Assembly: GCA_903903925.1 (NCBI GenBank)
Contig: CAIVAU010000119.1
Coordinates: 47,662 to 111,661, forward strand
Length of the DNA: 64,000 bases
From: an uncultured cyanobacterium
Lineage (GTDB): Bacteria; Cyanobacteriota; Cyanobacteriia; Cyanobacteriales; Nostocaceae
Reading direction: 5' to 3'
Within the stretch, counting starts at the first letter, position 1. Each line of letters begins with the position of its first letter. Below, piece by piece: positions 42,457-51,111 of the stretch. Under the pieces are notes generated by a model. That model did not search any database, was not told the origin of the DNA, and worked only from the letters and a program-made list of their open reading frames with translations. Position numbers and translations under genes: made by a program.

Positions 42457-44880
42457 ATGGTTGTAGGTAGAGTATATAGACGGGCTGTAGGTGTATTTTC
42501 TCATCGTCGGGATGCGGAAGATGCGCTACATGAATTAAGAGATTCTGGCTTTGCGATGGATCGAGTGTCTGTGGTTGCACAAAATGCAGAGCGTGACGAT
42601 CAAATTGCAGGTGCAGATGTACGGGATGATGTTGGCAATAAATCTGATGAAGGTGCTGCCCTTGGAGCAGTTTCTGGTGGGACTGTAGGCGGTTTGACGG
42701 GTTTGTTGGTTGGTCTTGGGGCTTTAGCAATTCCTGGATTAGGCCCAATCATGCTTGCCGGAGCAGCTGCAACAACCCTTGCGACGACTTTAGCAGGAGC
42801 TGGGATTGGCGCAGTAGCTGGTAGTTTGGTTGGTGCTTTGGTTGGGTTGGGAATTCCCGAAGAGCGAGCCAGAGTTTACAATGAACGTGTAGGACGCGGA
42901 CACTATTTGGTTATTATAGACGGCACAGATGCAGAAATTGCGAGAGCGGAAGCAATTTTCCGACGTCGAGGCATTGAAGAGTTTGCTGTCTATGACCACA
43001 ATGACATTGCAAATCTCCCAGCAGATTATCTCACCTCAACGATTCCATCTGCTGATGTTACTAATGGAGGATTTGGTGTAACCAAACATGCGATTGGCTA
43101 TTTCCAAAATAGAAATGATGCCGAAGAGGCAATTAACGATTTGCTAGATGCAGGCTTTCCATTGAACCAAATTTCTCTAGTTCATCGGGACTCTTCTCAA
43201 CGGGGTCCTATTCGAGGTGTAACTGTAAGCGATCGCTTTGACGCCATGAGGTTGGGGCTTCCGGATGCTCGTGCTCGCTTCTACGATGAGCGAGTCACTC
43301 AAGGACATTATCTGGTGATTATCAGCGGTACGGAGGATGAAATCAATCGTGCTGCTGCAATTCTGAGTAGGCGTGGAATTCAACAGTGGGAAACGTATGA
43401 TCCAACTGTCGTCAATAGGACAGATTATGGTCACGGCACTGGACTGCAAAGAGCTAGAAGGGCGATCGGGGTATTCCCTCACCGTAGAGATGCAGAAGTT
43501 GCACTCACGGAATTGCGAGATGCTGGTTTTTTGATGAGCCAAGTGTCGCTGATTGGGAAGGATGCAGATGGTCGCAATCCGGTTGCAGGTGTGGGGAATA
43601 AAGCTAACGAGGGTGCAAAAGCTGGAGCCGTGACAGGTGGTGCATTAGGCGGCCTTGGCGGCTTGTTAGTTGGTCTTGGGGCGTTAGCAATTCCCGGAAT
43701 TGGTCCAGTGGTTGCAGGTGGTGCAGTCGCAACCGCATTGGCGACAACTGCGGCTGGTGGAGCGATCGGTGCAGCCGCAGGCGGTATAACTGGTGGACTC
43801 GTTGGGTTGGGAATTCCAGAAAACCGTGCGCGAGTTTATAATGACCGCCTCAACAGAGGTGACTACTTGGTCATAGTTGATGGTACAGATGAGGAAGTTC
43901 GTCATGCAGAAGCGATCCTCAAACGTCACGACATTCAAGAATTTGACACCTTTGACCAACCTGATACTCAAAATCGGATAAATGGAACAGCTGCCTACGA
44001 GCCAGCAATTAGTTCACCTCCGTTAGGGGTAGATCCATTACTGCCAACAACTCCCCACGAGCTAACAATTAGTTCGCCTCCGTTAGGGGTAGATCCATTA
44101 CTGCCAACAACTCCCTACGAGCCAGCAATGAGTTCACCTCCGCTAGGGGTAGATCCATTACTGCCAACAACTCCCTACGAGCCAGCAATGAGTTCACCTC
44201 CGCTAGGGGTAGGTGCAGCTCGTGTACAAAGAGCCAGACGGGCGATTGGGGTATTCCCTCACCGTAGAGATGCAGAAGCTGCTCTCACGGAATTGCGAGA
44301 TGCTGGTTTTTCGATGAGCCAAGTGTCGTTGATTGGGAAGGATGCAGATGGTCGCAATCCGGTTGCAGGTGTGAACCCTCGATCAGGTCTGGGGAATAAA
44401 GTTGACGAGGGTGCAAAAGCTGGAGCCGTGACAGGCGGTGCATTAGGTGGTCTTGGCGGCTTGTTAGTTGGTCTTGGGGCGTTAGCAATTCCCGGAATTG
44501 GTCCAGTGGTTGCAGGTGGTGCAGTCGCAACCGCATTGGCGACAACTGCAGCTGGTGGAGTGATCGGTGCAGCCGCAGGCGGTATAACTGGTGGACTCGT
44601 TGGCTTGGGAATTCCGGAAAACCGTGCGCGAGTTTATAATGACCGCCTCAACAGAGGTGACTACTTGGTCATAGTTGATGGTACAGATGAGGAAGTCCGC
44701 CATGCAGAAGCGATCCTCAAACGTCACGGCATTCAAGAATTTGACACCTTTGATGCTGACCGCAATAGTGTTCGTCACGAAACACCTATTGTGAATACCA
44801 CTTCCACTAATTACGCCACAGGCTCCAACCTGGACGATCCTGCCGTCGTTATCATTGACCACCGGGATAGAAGAAGTTAG
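42457..44880 (+). CDS. Four-unit YflT/general-stress-protein-like repeat protein with glycine-rich segments
   Basis: This 807-residue protein contains four copies of a domain starting RRAIGVFPHRRDAE.AL.EL, close to the general stress protein 17M (YflT) fold. Units 1, 3 and 4 (about 8-185, 331-508, 590-770) carry an inserted glycine/alanine-rich helix hairpin (GALGGLGGLLVGLGALAIPG) that could contact membrane, then LGIPE(N/E)RARVYN and DYLVIVDGT. Unit 2 (about 207-320) lacks that insert. Units 3 and 4 are almost identical in DNA, so they arose by recent duplication. A 20-residue linker repeat separates them. GGAGGAAAT precedes the ATG. It is probably a stress-related envelope protein. Confidence 0.85.
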   Translation: MVVGRVYRRAVGVFSHRRDAEDALHELRDSGFAMDRVSVVAQNAERDDQIAGADVRDDVGNKSDEGAALGAVSGGTVGGLTGLLVGLGALAIPGLGPIMLAGAAATTLATTLAGAGIGAVAGSLVGALVGLGIPEERARVYNERVGRGHYLVIIDGTDAEIARAEAIFRRRGIEEFAVYDHNDIANLPADYLTSTIPSADVTNGGFGVTKHAIGYFQNRNDAEEAINDLLDAGFPLNQISLVHRDSSQRGPIRGVTVSDRFDAMRLGLPDARARFYDERVTQGHYLVIISGTEDEINRAAAILSRRGIQQWETYDPTVVNRTDYGHGTGLQRARRAIGVFPHRRDAEVALTELRDAGFLMSQVSLIGKDADGRNPVAGVGNKANEGAKAGAVTGGALGGLGGLLVGLGALAIPGIGPVVAGGAVATALATTAAGGAIGAAAGGITGGLVGLGIPENRARVYNDRLNRGDYLVIVDGTDEEVRHAEAILKRHDIQEFDTFDQPDTQNRINGTAAYEPAISSPPLGVDPLLPTTPHELTISSPPLGVDPLLPTTPYEPAMSSPPLGVDPLLPTTPYEPAMSSPPLGVGAARVQRARRAIGVFPHRRDAEAALTELRDAGFSMSQVSLIGKDADGRNPVAGVNPRSGLGNKVDEGAKAGAVTGGALGGLGGLLVGLGALAIPGIGPVVAGGAVATALATTAAGGVIGAAAGGITGGLVGLGIPENRARVYNDRLNRGDYLVIVDGTDEEVRHAEAILKRHGIQEFDTFDADRNSVRHETPIVNTTSTNYATGSNLDDPAVVIIDHRDRRS
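43996..44213 (+). repeat. 60-bp in-frame tandem repeat, 3.6 copies
   Basis: The unit encodes YEPA(I/M)SSPPLGVDPLLPTTP. Copies start at 43996, 44056, 44116 and 44176 (partial). They differ at only a few bases, so the expansion is recent. It forms the proline-rich linker between domain units 3 and 4 of the YflT-like protein and keeps the frame. Confidence 0.95.
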
Positions 44881-45203
44881 AAATCCCTAGGGGCGGGGTC
44901 TTTCCGCCCTTACTGACGAGCGCCCCACGGGCGGCGCACCACCCGTTATTAATGAAAGAAACTCCTCCTATTCCCTACTCCCTATTCCCTACTCCCTATT
45001 CCCTATTCCCTATTCCCTGCTCCCTGCTCCCTGCTCCCTATTCCCTGCTCCCTGCTCCCTATTCCCTACTCCCTACTCCCTACTCCCTATTCCCTATTCC
45101 CTGCTCCCTGCTCCCTGCTCCCTGCTCCCTATTCCCTGCTCCCTGCTCCCTGCTCCCTGCTCCCTGCTCCCTCTTGTTTCTTGAGAGACTAAGAATCAAA
45201 CAT
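44881..45203. repeat. STRR array (44955-45172) upstream of the BON lipoprotein gene
   Basis: About 30 heptamers alternate ATTCCCT, ACTCCCT and GCTCCCT, ending CTCCCTCTTG. Before it, 44885-44945 carries a GC-rich GGGGCGGGG...CGCCC palindrome-like segment. A frame through the array is open and joins the next gene, but its peptide (PYSLFPIPCSLL type) is simple repeat translation, so I do not count it as coding. The true gene starts at 45204. Confidence 0.92.
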
Positions 45204-45677
45204 ATGAAAAAGTTAACATCCCTCGTCATTAGTAGCCTTTTATTATTTGGTGCTGTAGCTTGTGGAAATGATACTGCCAAAACCAGTGACTCAGCACCAG
45301 ATAACCCAAGCGTAGCTCCCTCTGAAACACCCAACGCACAAGCAACTCAAGCTGCCGACAAAGACGCTGAGAGTCAAACTCGCAGAAACCAACTCAATGC
45401 CGACATTCGTGCCCACGAAGAGCGGAATAATGGATTGAATAGTGGTAGCGCTACAGACAGATCTGAAGCTGCGATCGCCAGTGAAGTTCGCTCTAAGCTA
45501 GAGGCTAATATTCCTAACGGTCATTTAACAGTTAAAGGTGCAAAAGGCGGTACAGTTACTATAGGAGGAACTGTGACCAATCAAGATCAGCTAGCTAAAA
45601 TTTCCACTCTAGCCAAGCAAATAAAGGGCGTTACAAATGTTATTGTTAATGCAAAAATTGTCAAAGCAAAAGTCTGA
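45204..45677 (+). CDS. BON domain lipoprotein
   Basis: This protein is 157 residues from the ATG at 45204 (MKKLTSLVISSLLLFGAVAC). The signal sequence ends in a lipobox-like GAVAC, so it is probably lipidated at Cys20. A disordered Ser/Thr/Asp/Gln region (about 21-85) follows, with one BON domain at about 88-155 (AAIASEVRSKLEANI...LTVKGAKGGTVTIGGTVTNQ...GVTNVIVNAKI). BON domains are thought to bind membranes and occur in envelope-stress proteins. A clear terminator follows. Confidence 0.87.
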   Translation: MKKLTSLVISSLLLFGAVACGNDTAKTSDSAPDNPSVAPSETPNAQATQAADKDAESQTRRNQLNADIRAHEERNNGLNSGSATDRSEAAIASEVRSKLEANIPNGHLTVKGAKGGTVTIGGTVTNQDQLAKISTLAKQIKGVTNVIVNAKIVKAKV

Positions 45678-45703
45678 AAAATTTCTGCATTAGAAGTTAA
45701 AAT

Positions 45704-45730
45704 AACCCCACCCATCAGGGATGGGGTTTT
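45704..45730 (+). terminator. Rho-independent terminator after the BON gene
   Basis: AACCCCACCC-ATCA-GGGATGGGGTT forms a stem with one bulged base and is followed by TTTT. It lies 27 bp after the BON gene stop codon. Confidence 0.8.
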
Positions 45731-45760
45731 AACATTGTCATAGAAAAAAGTAGGAACCTT

Positions 45761-46198
45761 ATGGAAAGCGAAGGACAACAATCGAAATACATCAATACTA
45801 CTGAACCTGTTGCATCACTCGAAGGTTCAGACGTTGGAACTCAGCCATTGCTACCACCTGCGACTGCACCTAATTCCCAATGGCAGCAAATTGGCCTAGT
45901 CATTTCTGACTTTTTAGAGAAATTACCTGAATATATAGGTAGTTTTTTTAATAAGTACAAGCAGCCAATTATCAGTATTGCTCTAATTCTTGCGGCGATA
46001 GTTACATTTAAGTTAGCCCTAGCTTTACTAGATGCAATCAATGATATTCCGCTAGTCAACTCATTTTTTGAGTTAGTTGGAGTTGCTTACGTATTCTGGC
46101 TTGTTATCCGCTATTTACTCAAAACCTCTACTCGCCAAGAATTAGTCACACAAATTCGCTCACTCCAAAAAGAAATTTTCGGCGGACAAGATTCGTAA
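45761..46198 (+). CDS. CAAD domain thylakoid-type membrane protein
   Basis: This protein of 145 residues has a disordered N-terminal tail (about 1-40) and an amphipathic helix (FLEKLPEYIGSFFNKYKQ). Two hydrophobic helices follow (ISIALILAAIVTFKLALALL and FFELVGVAYVFWLVIRYLL), then a C-terminal helix with IRSLQKEIFG. This is the CAAD domain, first seen as an appended domain on cyanobacterial aminoacyl-tRNA synthetases and related to plant CURT1, which curves thylakoid membranes. As a stand-alone protein it probably sits in the thylakoid membrane. Confidence 0.88.
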   Translation: MESEGQQSKYINTTEPVASLEGSDVGTQPLLPPATAPNSQWQQIGLVISDFLEKLPEYIGSFFNKYKQPIISIALILAAIVTFKLALALLDAINDIPLVNSFFELVGVAYVFWLVIRYLLKTSTRQELVTQIRSLQKEIFGGQDS

Positions 46199-46467
46199 TC
46201 TCTCACCTGAGTACGGAGCATGTAATTGAAACAGTGAATCAAAAACCTCTTTGTGTTTTCATGAATACGTAGTTGAATGCTTTTTGTCGAGTGGAAATGA
46301 TTATTTCTACTCGACATTAAAAGAGTATAAAAATGTATCTAAAGACTGAAAAATATCTTGGGTTTTAATTAGATTTCACTTCTAAAGATAGTTAAAGTTT
46401 CCTTTATATTAGCTTAATCTAGTTCTTGAAGTAATTTTGATAGACTCTTTAATCAAGGACATAATTT

Positions 46468-46875
46468 ATGACTAATGAACCAGTTAACAAAGCAGCAGAT
46501 TCATCTGAGCGTGTTGCTGATAATAATTATGATCGGGGAATCACACCTGCCGAAACGGCTGCCCGGATGGAAAGAGAAGGAAACCTTTTCAAAACAACCC
46601 CCACAGAAGAGAGACAAGCTGGTGCGCCTACCGATGACCAAACCGGTACTGACAGTATTCGTACAACTGACGGCTACACAGTGGACAAAGAAGGTTTGTT
46701 GAACAACTACGCAGTTGAACCAGAAATGTACTATGAAGTACCAGGTGATGCGCGTAAACAAGCACAAGAAGACAAAGCGCAACGTATTGAGGAACTCAAA
46801 GAAGTGAATGAAGATAAACAAGGCGAACTGACAATAGATGAAGACAACCGGGGTAGAGGGCCTGGTATCATTTAG
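46468..46875 (+). CDS. Hydrophilic protein of unknown function
   Basis: This 135-residue protein is highly charged and has no hydrophobic segment: TPAETAARMEREGNLFKTTP, TDSIRTTDGYTVDKEGLLNN and QAQEDKAQRIEELKEVNEDK. It looks intrinsically disordered with a short C-terminal helix. I recall similar small proteins in other cyanobacteria but no function. The neighbouring BON, YflT-like, CAAD and glycine-zipper genes suggest a stress context, by position only. Confidence 0.65.
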   Translation: MTNEPVNKAADSSERVADNNYDRGITPAETAARMEREGNLFKTTPTEERQAGAPTDDQTGTDSIRTTDGYTVDKEGLLNNYAVEPEMYYEVPGDARKQAQEDKAQRIEELKEVNEDKQGELTIDEDNRGRGPGII

Positions 46876-46960
46876 CTGTTTGTGATCAAAGCCTCATCCC
46901 TGACCCGTAAAGGTCGGGATACCAGATGAATACCACAATCAAAATGAAAGACCCCTTGAC

Positions 46961-47341
46961 CTACACAATGCATAGCGGAGTTAGGGAGAGGGGTTTTGAT
47001 AGTGCTTGTAATTCTTCCCAACTGTAATGAGGGGGTAATTCAATTGGTTTCTGATCAGCGCCTAATCCCAAACTAATAGTCGGCTGAAGTTCCTCAATAA
47101 ATTCTTCTACATCAACAGCCAGTTCATTGGCTGCGACTCCGAGTGCGATCGCACCCGCAACTCCACCAATGACAGCACCAACTTTACCAGCAATTGAGCG
47201 ACCTAGTGCGGCTCCAGCAATCCCGCCTCCTACAACTCCCAATCCCGTCGCAATCGGATGAGTATTAGAGGATGATGTTTCTGGAGAGTTTTGATTTTGC
47301 GTTTCTAAATCAGTCTTTTGATCGTTCATAAATTTGTCCAT
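46961..47341 (-). CDS. Glycine-zipper protein of unknown function
   Basis: This protein of 126 residues has a polar N-terminus and then a glycine-zipper hairpin at about 33-70 (GLGVVGGGIAGAALGRSIAG, VGAVIGGVAGAIALG) that would insert in or associate with membrane. An acidic segment (DVEEFIEEL) and a tail with PPHYSWEELQAL follow. M5 is an alternative start. It is upstream of nothing else on its strand except the GMC gene, which ends in the same direction 19 bp before it begins. It may be co-transcribed with that gene. Confidence 0.65.
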   Translation of the reverse strand: MDKFMNDQKTDLETQNQNSPETSSSNTHPIATGLGVVGGGIAGAALGRSIAGKVGAVIGGVAGAIALGVAANELAVDVEEFIEELQPTISLGLGADQKPIELPPHYSWEELQALSKPLSLTPLCIV

Positions 47342-47360
47342 CCTGGAAATAATAAACTTT

Positions 47361-48956
47361 CTACTTCAAACGTTCAGCTAGATGAGCGCCAACACGCAAC
47401 GCATTCGCCATAATTGTGAGTGTGGGGTTAGCACCGGAATTTGACGGAAAGAAGCTACTATCTACCACGTAAAGATTCTCAACATCATGGGTACGGCAAT
47501 TAATGTCAAGGACTGAGGTTTTGGGATCTGTGCCAAATCGACAACTACCGCATTGATGAGCAACTGCTTGTTCTGGTAGCTGAGTGCGGGGATAAAGGCT
47601 AAATGGCAGGACGTGTTTAGCAGACTGAGGGATTGACTTGAGTACAGATGTCCAGCGATGAATTAAGCGATCGCCTGCTTCGGTATTGTTCAGTGTATAG
47701 TCAACATGAATCTTGTCGCCCACCACCCGAACCCGATTATTTGGATCTGGTAAATCCTCTGTTTGCAGCCACCAGCCCACTGAACGCTCCGCCAGCAAAT
47801 GACGCTCAAAATGAGGAATCAGCTTGACAAATGGAGCCATCAGTGGGGGGGCTTCTCCGGGAATCATATCGGCAAGCACATTACCTGTATTCTGCACCAT
47901 GCCCATTGGATAAGGAAAATCCGGTTCTCCCCAGTAAAAATCATTGACAGCGATTGTTTTTTGAAAGTTGGCGTGATTCACCTCTAGGTGTATGGAAACT
48001 ATGGCTGTTTCCACTTGCTTCATGAAATTCCGCCCCACTTGATCGGAACTATTTGCTAATCCGTTGGGATGTTTGTCATTAACGGAGCGTAACAGCAAAG
48101 CAGCTGAGTTGACAGAACCACAGGCAACAACCACAATATCGCTTGTGAACCAATGTTGCTCTCCCCCAATTTCAGTTTCTACCTTTGTAACCTCTCGCCC
48201 CGACTCACTAGTATGCAGCCGCAAGACTTTGGCATGAGTTAAGAGGGTAACATTGACATACTTTTCACTAGCCGGACGAATGGCGTTGATATCAGCATCG
48301 GCTTTTGCATCTACAAGACAGGGGTATCCATCAAAAGTATCACAGCGAATACAAGGACTCTTGGTGCGTAGGCGTAGCCCATCGGAGATATCGCTTTCAT
48401 TAAGCTTTAATCCTAATGGCAGGTGAAATGGGTAGTAACCCAGTTCCCGAATGCCATCAGCAAGATACTGCATATCTGGCTCATGACTGACTGGCGGATA
48501 GGGATATGGTTCGCTGCGAGGTGGTTCTGTGGGGTCTTCTCCTTCCTGTCCATGCACGTCATATAGCTTTTCTGCTTGCGTGTAGTATGGCTCAAAGTCT
48601 CGATACTTCAAAGGCCATTCTGGAGAAATTCCTCCTTTGTGAATTACCTTTTCAAAATCTCGCTCCCGCAATCGAATTAAGGCTGCACCGTAGAGTTTGG
48701 TATTGCCACCAACCCAGTAACCCGTCTGGGGTTGAAAGGCTTTACCTTCTTTGTTATACCATTGCTCATCAGTATGGTAACGATGTTTTTGATAGACTTC
48801 CTCTGGATTCCAGTTAGCTTTCTCTCTCGGTAAAAAGTCGCCTCTTTCGAGTACTAGAATTTTTTTACCTGTCGGTGCAAGGTGATGAGCTAATGTACCT
48901 CCACCTGCTCCTGTACCGATAATAATGATGTCGTAATTTTCTGCGATGCTAGTCAT
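47361..48956 (-). CDS. GMC family FAD-dependent oxidoreductase
   Basis: This 531-residue protein has an N-terminal ADP-binding fold, YDIIIIGTGAGGGTLAHHLA then ILVLERGDF, and an FAD-covering region WVGGNTKLYGAALIRLRERD. The C-terminal half has HQCGSCRFGTDP and VVDSSFFPSNSGANPTLTIM, where the GMC active-site His and Asn lie. It oxidises an alcohol or sugar; the substrate is unknown (glucose/choline/cholesterol-oxidase superfamily). The nearby lactonase and sugar dehydrogenase genes suggest sugar or sugar-acid oxidation. No signal peptide is seen. Confidence 0.9.
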   Translation of the reverse strand: MTSIAENYDIIIIGTGAGGGTLAHHLAPTGKKILVLERGDFLPREKANWNPEEVYQKHRYHTDEQWYNKEGKAFQPQTGYWVGGNTKLYGAALIRLRERDFEKVIHKGGISPEWPLKYRDFEPYYTQAEKLYDVHGQEGEDPTEPPRSEPYPYPPVSHEPDMQYLADGIRELGYYPFHLPLGLKLNESDISDGLRLRTKSPCIRCDTFDGYPCLVDAKADADINAIRPASEKYVNVTLLTHAKVLRLHTSESGREVTKVETEIGGEQHWFTSDIVVVACGSVNSAALLLRSVNDKHPNGLANSSDQVGRNFMKQVETAIVSIHLEVNHANFQKTIAVNDFYWGEPDFPYPMGMVQNTGNVLADMIPGEAPPLMAPFVKLIPHFERHLLAERSVGWWLQTEDLPDPNNRVRVVGDKIHVDYTLNNTEAGDRLIHRWTSVLKSIPQSAKHVLPFSLYPRTQLPEQAVAHQCGSCRFGTDPKTSVLDINCRTHDVENLYVVDSSFFPSNSGANPTLTIMANALRVGAHLAERLK

Positions 48957-49623
48957 AATTGATCATTTATAATTTCATGTTAATTTCGTTGGATACTGCA
49001 AAGTAATTTGGGAATAATTTGAGTTAATTTCTCAGCTTTTAAAAAATCCAATACCAAGTTATCAAATTTAGTATTGTTTGCAATTAAGATCGTTAAATAC
49101 AAGTATCTTTAGCCCAGCAAAACCATTATCAGGTCGGCATTACCCAATGCCACTCTTCTCAATGGGGGAAATCCGCGCAAGAGGGAGGCTCCCCCGTCAA
49201 GTCGCTTCGCTCCAATTCAAAAACGGTCAGGTATGTTTCAGAAATCCAATATTATTACTATATTCCTATGGCTACAGTAAGACTTTAATTAAAGTATTGC
49301 TTCTATCTAATGAGTTAATATTTATTTCTACCTCAAGATAGATTAATATTTCAGGATATTCTATCTCAGCATTTATTGTTGCTGATTCTATCAATTGGAA
49401 GATGTATTTATCCTCAAAAATTTGATGATGTGAAGAGGGAATACAAACAGGTTGACTTCAACATACTTAGTATGTCGTAAAAGTATCGCTATTTCCTTCA
49501 AATAAAACACCATCTAGAACATCATGATGAAACGCATTGCGTCTTTAGAACTGGGCATCATCGGCAATGCGGAAATTCAAGCAGCTAATCATGAGAAAAT
49601 CTCACAACCAAACATGAAAGAAA
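48957..49623. other. Intergenic region between divergent GMC and SMP-30 genes
   Basis: No convincing gene is present. An 87-codon ORF at 49078-49341 looks random. At about 49170-49212 there is a CGCGCAAGAGGGAGGCTCCCCCGTC-type repeat followed by GTCGCTTCGCTCC, common between cyanobacterial genes. At 49524-49640 a 38-codon frame, MMKRIASLELGIIGNAEIQ, resembles the first residues of glucoamylase-like GH15 proteins (x-LELGVIGN) and may be a remnant; it overlaps the start of the next gene. Confidence 0.4.
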
Positions 49624-50553
49624 ATGTCTTTTCCCATTGAAATTTATGACGATCGCCTACGTGCTATTATAGTGCCAGATGCTTCACTCCAAAAGTTGGC
49701 AACCAATGCAGTCCATAGCGAGGGGCCTGTTTACTTCCACAAAGATGACAGTGTTGTGTGGAGTGATGCTCACGGCAACCGCCTGTTACGCTGGAGTTCT
49801 ACCGATGGTGTAAGTGTTCTACGAGACCCATCTGATTACCAAAGCGGTAATTACCGAGACTTGGAGGGTCGTCTGGTTGCGTGTTCCTCCGGTTTGCGTG
49901 CCATTATCCGACGCGAACATGACGGTGAATGGAAGGTTTTAGTTGATCGCTACGACAACAAACGCCTGAACAGTCCAAATGATTTGGTAGTCAAAAGGGA
50001 CGGTACAATTTGGTTCACCGATCCACCTTATGGGATTACCGAGCCAAACCAAGGTTACAGCGGCGAACAGGAACAACCTGGAAGTTACGTATATCGCTTT
50101 GACCCAGCAACAGGTGAGATTTATCCTGTAGTTACAGACATGGTGCGCCCTAATGGGTTGGCTTTCAGTCCAGACGAAAGCCTTTTGTATGTTTCAGATA
50201 CAGCTGCGTTTAATATTCCTGGGGGACCTCATCATATTCGCATCTATGAGGTTGTGGGCGATCGCTATGTAAAGAATGGGCGTGTATTTGCAGTTATCGA
50301 TCCAGGACAACCTGATGGACTGCGGGTTGACGAACATGGCAATGTTTTTACTAGTTCTCAAGATAGCGTGCAGATATACGCCCCCGACGGAACTCGCTTA
50401 GGAAAGATTTTTGTACCGGAGACAGCCGCTAACCTGACTTTCGGTGGTAAACAAAGCGATTCCCTTTCAGGGACATTTCGTGAACGCTTATTTATCACAG
50501 CCGGTCATTCCTTATATGTTATCGACCTGAATACCCGTGGTGTACAACTATGA
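49624..50553 (+). CDS. SMP-30/gluconolactonase family lactonase
   Basis: This 309-residue six-bladed beta-propeller has SEGPVYFHKDDSVVWSD (metal-ligand Glu), NKRLNSPNDLVVKRDGTIWF then TDPPYG (ligand Asn), RPNGLAFSPDESLLYVSDT and PDGLRVDEHGNVFTS (ligand Asp). It likely hydrolyses sugar lactones such as gluconolactone. Length is typical. The next gene starts within its stop (ATGA), so the two are translationally coupled. Together with the SDR at 52531 it fits oxidation of glucose to gluconate. Confidence 0.92.
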   Translation: MSFPIEIYDDRLRAIIVPDASLQKLATNAVHSEGPVYFHKDDSVVWSDAHGNRLLRWSSTDGVSVLRDPSDYQSGNYRDLEGRLVACSSGLRAIIRREHDGEWKVLVDRYDNKRLNSPNDLVVKRDGTIWFTDPPYGITEPNQGYSGEQEQPGSYVYRFDPATGEIYPVVTDMVRPNGLAFSPDESLLYVSDTAAFNIPGGPHHIRIYEVVGDRYVKNGRVFAVIDPGQPDGLRVDEHGNVFTSSQDSVQIYAPDGTRLGKIFVPETAANLTFGGKQSDSLSGTFRERLFITAGHSLYVIDLNTRGVQL

Positions 50554-51041
50554 TTGATCAATTTGGGTGGGGTGTAGCGTTAAGTTCACTTTCTCCTGTT
50601 TATCCTGACGGACTCCCAGGATTGGCACTTTTACTACTAAGAGTTAGCCTTGGCTGGTTGTTTATATTACACGGTTATCCCAAGATAACGCATCTTCGAC
50701 GGTGGGCTGAGTCTCTAAAAACGCCTATCTTTCTTTGCTTTTTATCAGCTGCATCTATGGTAGGTGGCGGAATTTTTCTGATTATTGGATTCCTCACACT
50801 CTTAGCAACTTTGCCCATTGTCTGCTCAATGATTTTTGCGATCTACTTAGACATCTCTGGAAGTAAGCCCTTTGTAGCCCAAGATCCATACTTAATTCCT
50901 GAAGGACAGTATCATGGTCCTTTAGGAAAAGGTGAACCGCCAAGTTGGGAAAAGGCTTTTATGTATTGCGTTATGCTGATTGCGATCGCAGTTTTAGGCC
51001 CTGGTGCTTATTCGCTGGATAGTTTGATTTTTGGGCGATAA
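50550..51041 (+). CDS. DoxX family membrane protein
   Basis: This 163-residue protein has four hydrophobic segments. The first contains LALLLLRVSLGWLFILHGYPKI, the usual DoxX start, with W/F..HG.PK. DoxX/DoxD-like subunits are quinone-linked membrane components in several redox systems. The insert ISGSKPFVAQDPYLIPEGQY before the last helix is longer than in minimal DoxX proteins. It overlaps the lactonase gene by 4 bp, which suggests a joint role, perhaps passing electrons to quinone. That is inference. Confidence 0.8.
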   Translation: MIDQFGWGVALSSLSPVYPDGLPGLALLLLRVSLGWLFILHGYPKITHLRRWAESLKTPIFLCFLSAASMVGGGIFLIIGFLTLLATLPIVCSMIFAIYLDISGSKPFVAQDPYLIPEGQYHGPLGKGEPPSWEKAFMYCVMLIAIAVLGPGAYSLDSLIFGR

Positions 51042-51111
51042 AAAAAATTATAATCAAAAATGAGTATAATATCTACCTCTCAAGTTCAATGGCTTTTAAC
51101 TTTCGATAGAC

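Noticed and set aside
43996..44213. 60-bp tandem repeat as a CRISPR-like array
   Set aside because: The copies are contiguous, in frame and coding within one long gene, with no spacers.
42457..44880. Long antisense ORFs within the YflT-like gene
   Set aside because: They repeat with the sense duplication and follow from its codon bias; the sense frame has clear conserved domains and a good ribosome binding site.
40021..45172. STRR arrays as CRISPR arrays
   Set aside because: The repeats are directly abutting 7-bp units with no unique spacers, and no cas genes are present.
44952..45203. Open frame through the STRR array joined to the BON lipoprotein
   Set aside because: The peptide is only the translated heptamer (PYSLFPIPCSLL type), while the ATG at 45204 begins a proper lipoprotein signal sequence.
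49078..49341. 87-codon plus-strand ORF between the GMC and lactonase genes
   Set aside because: It runs through an intergenic repeat and has no conserved pattern.
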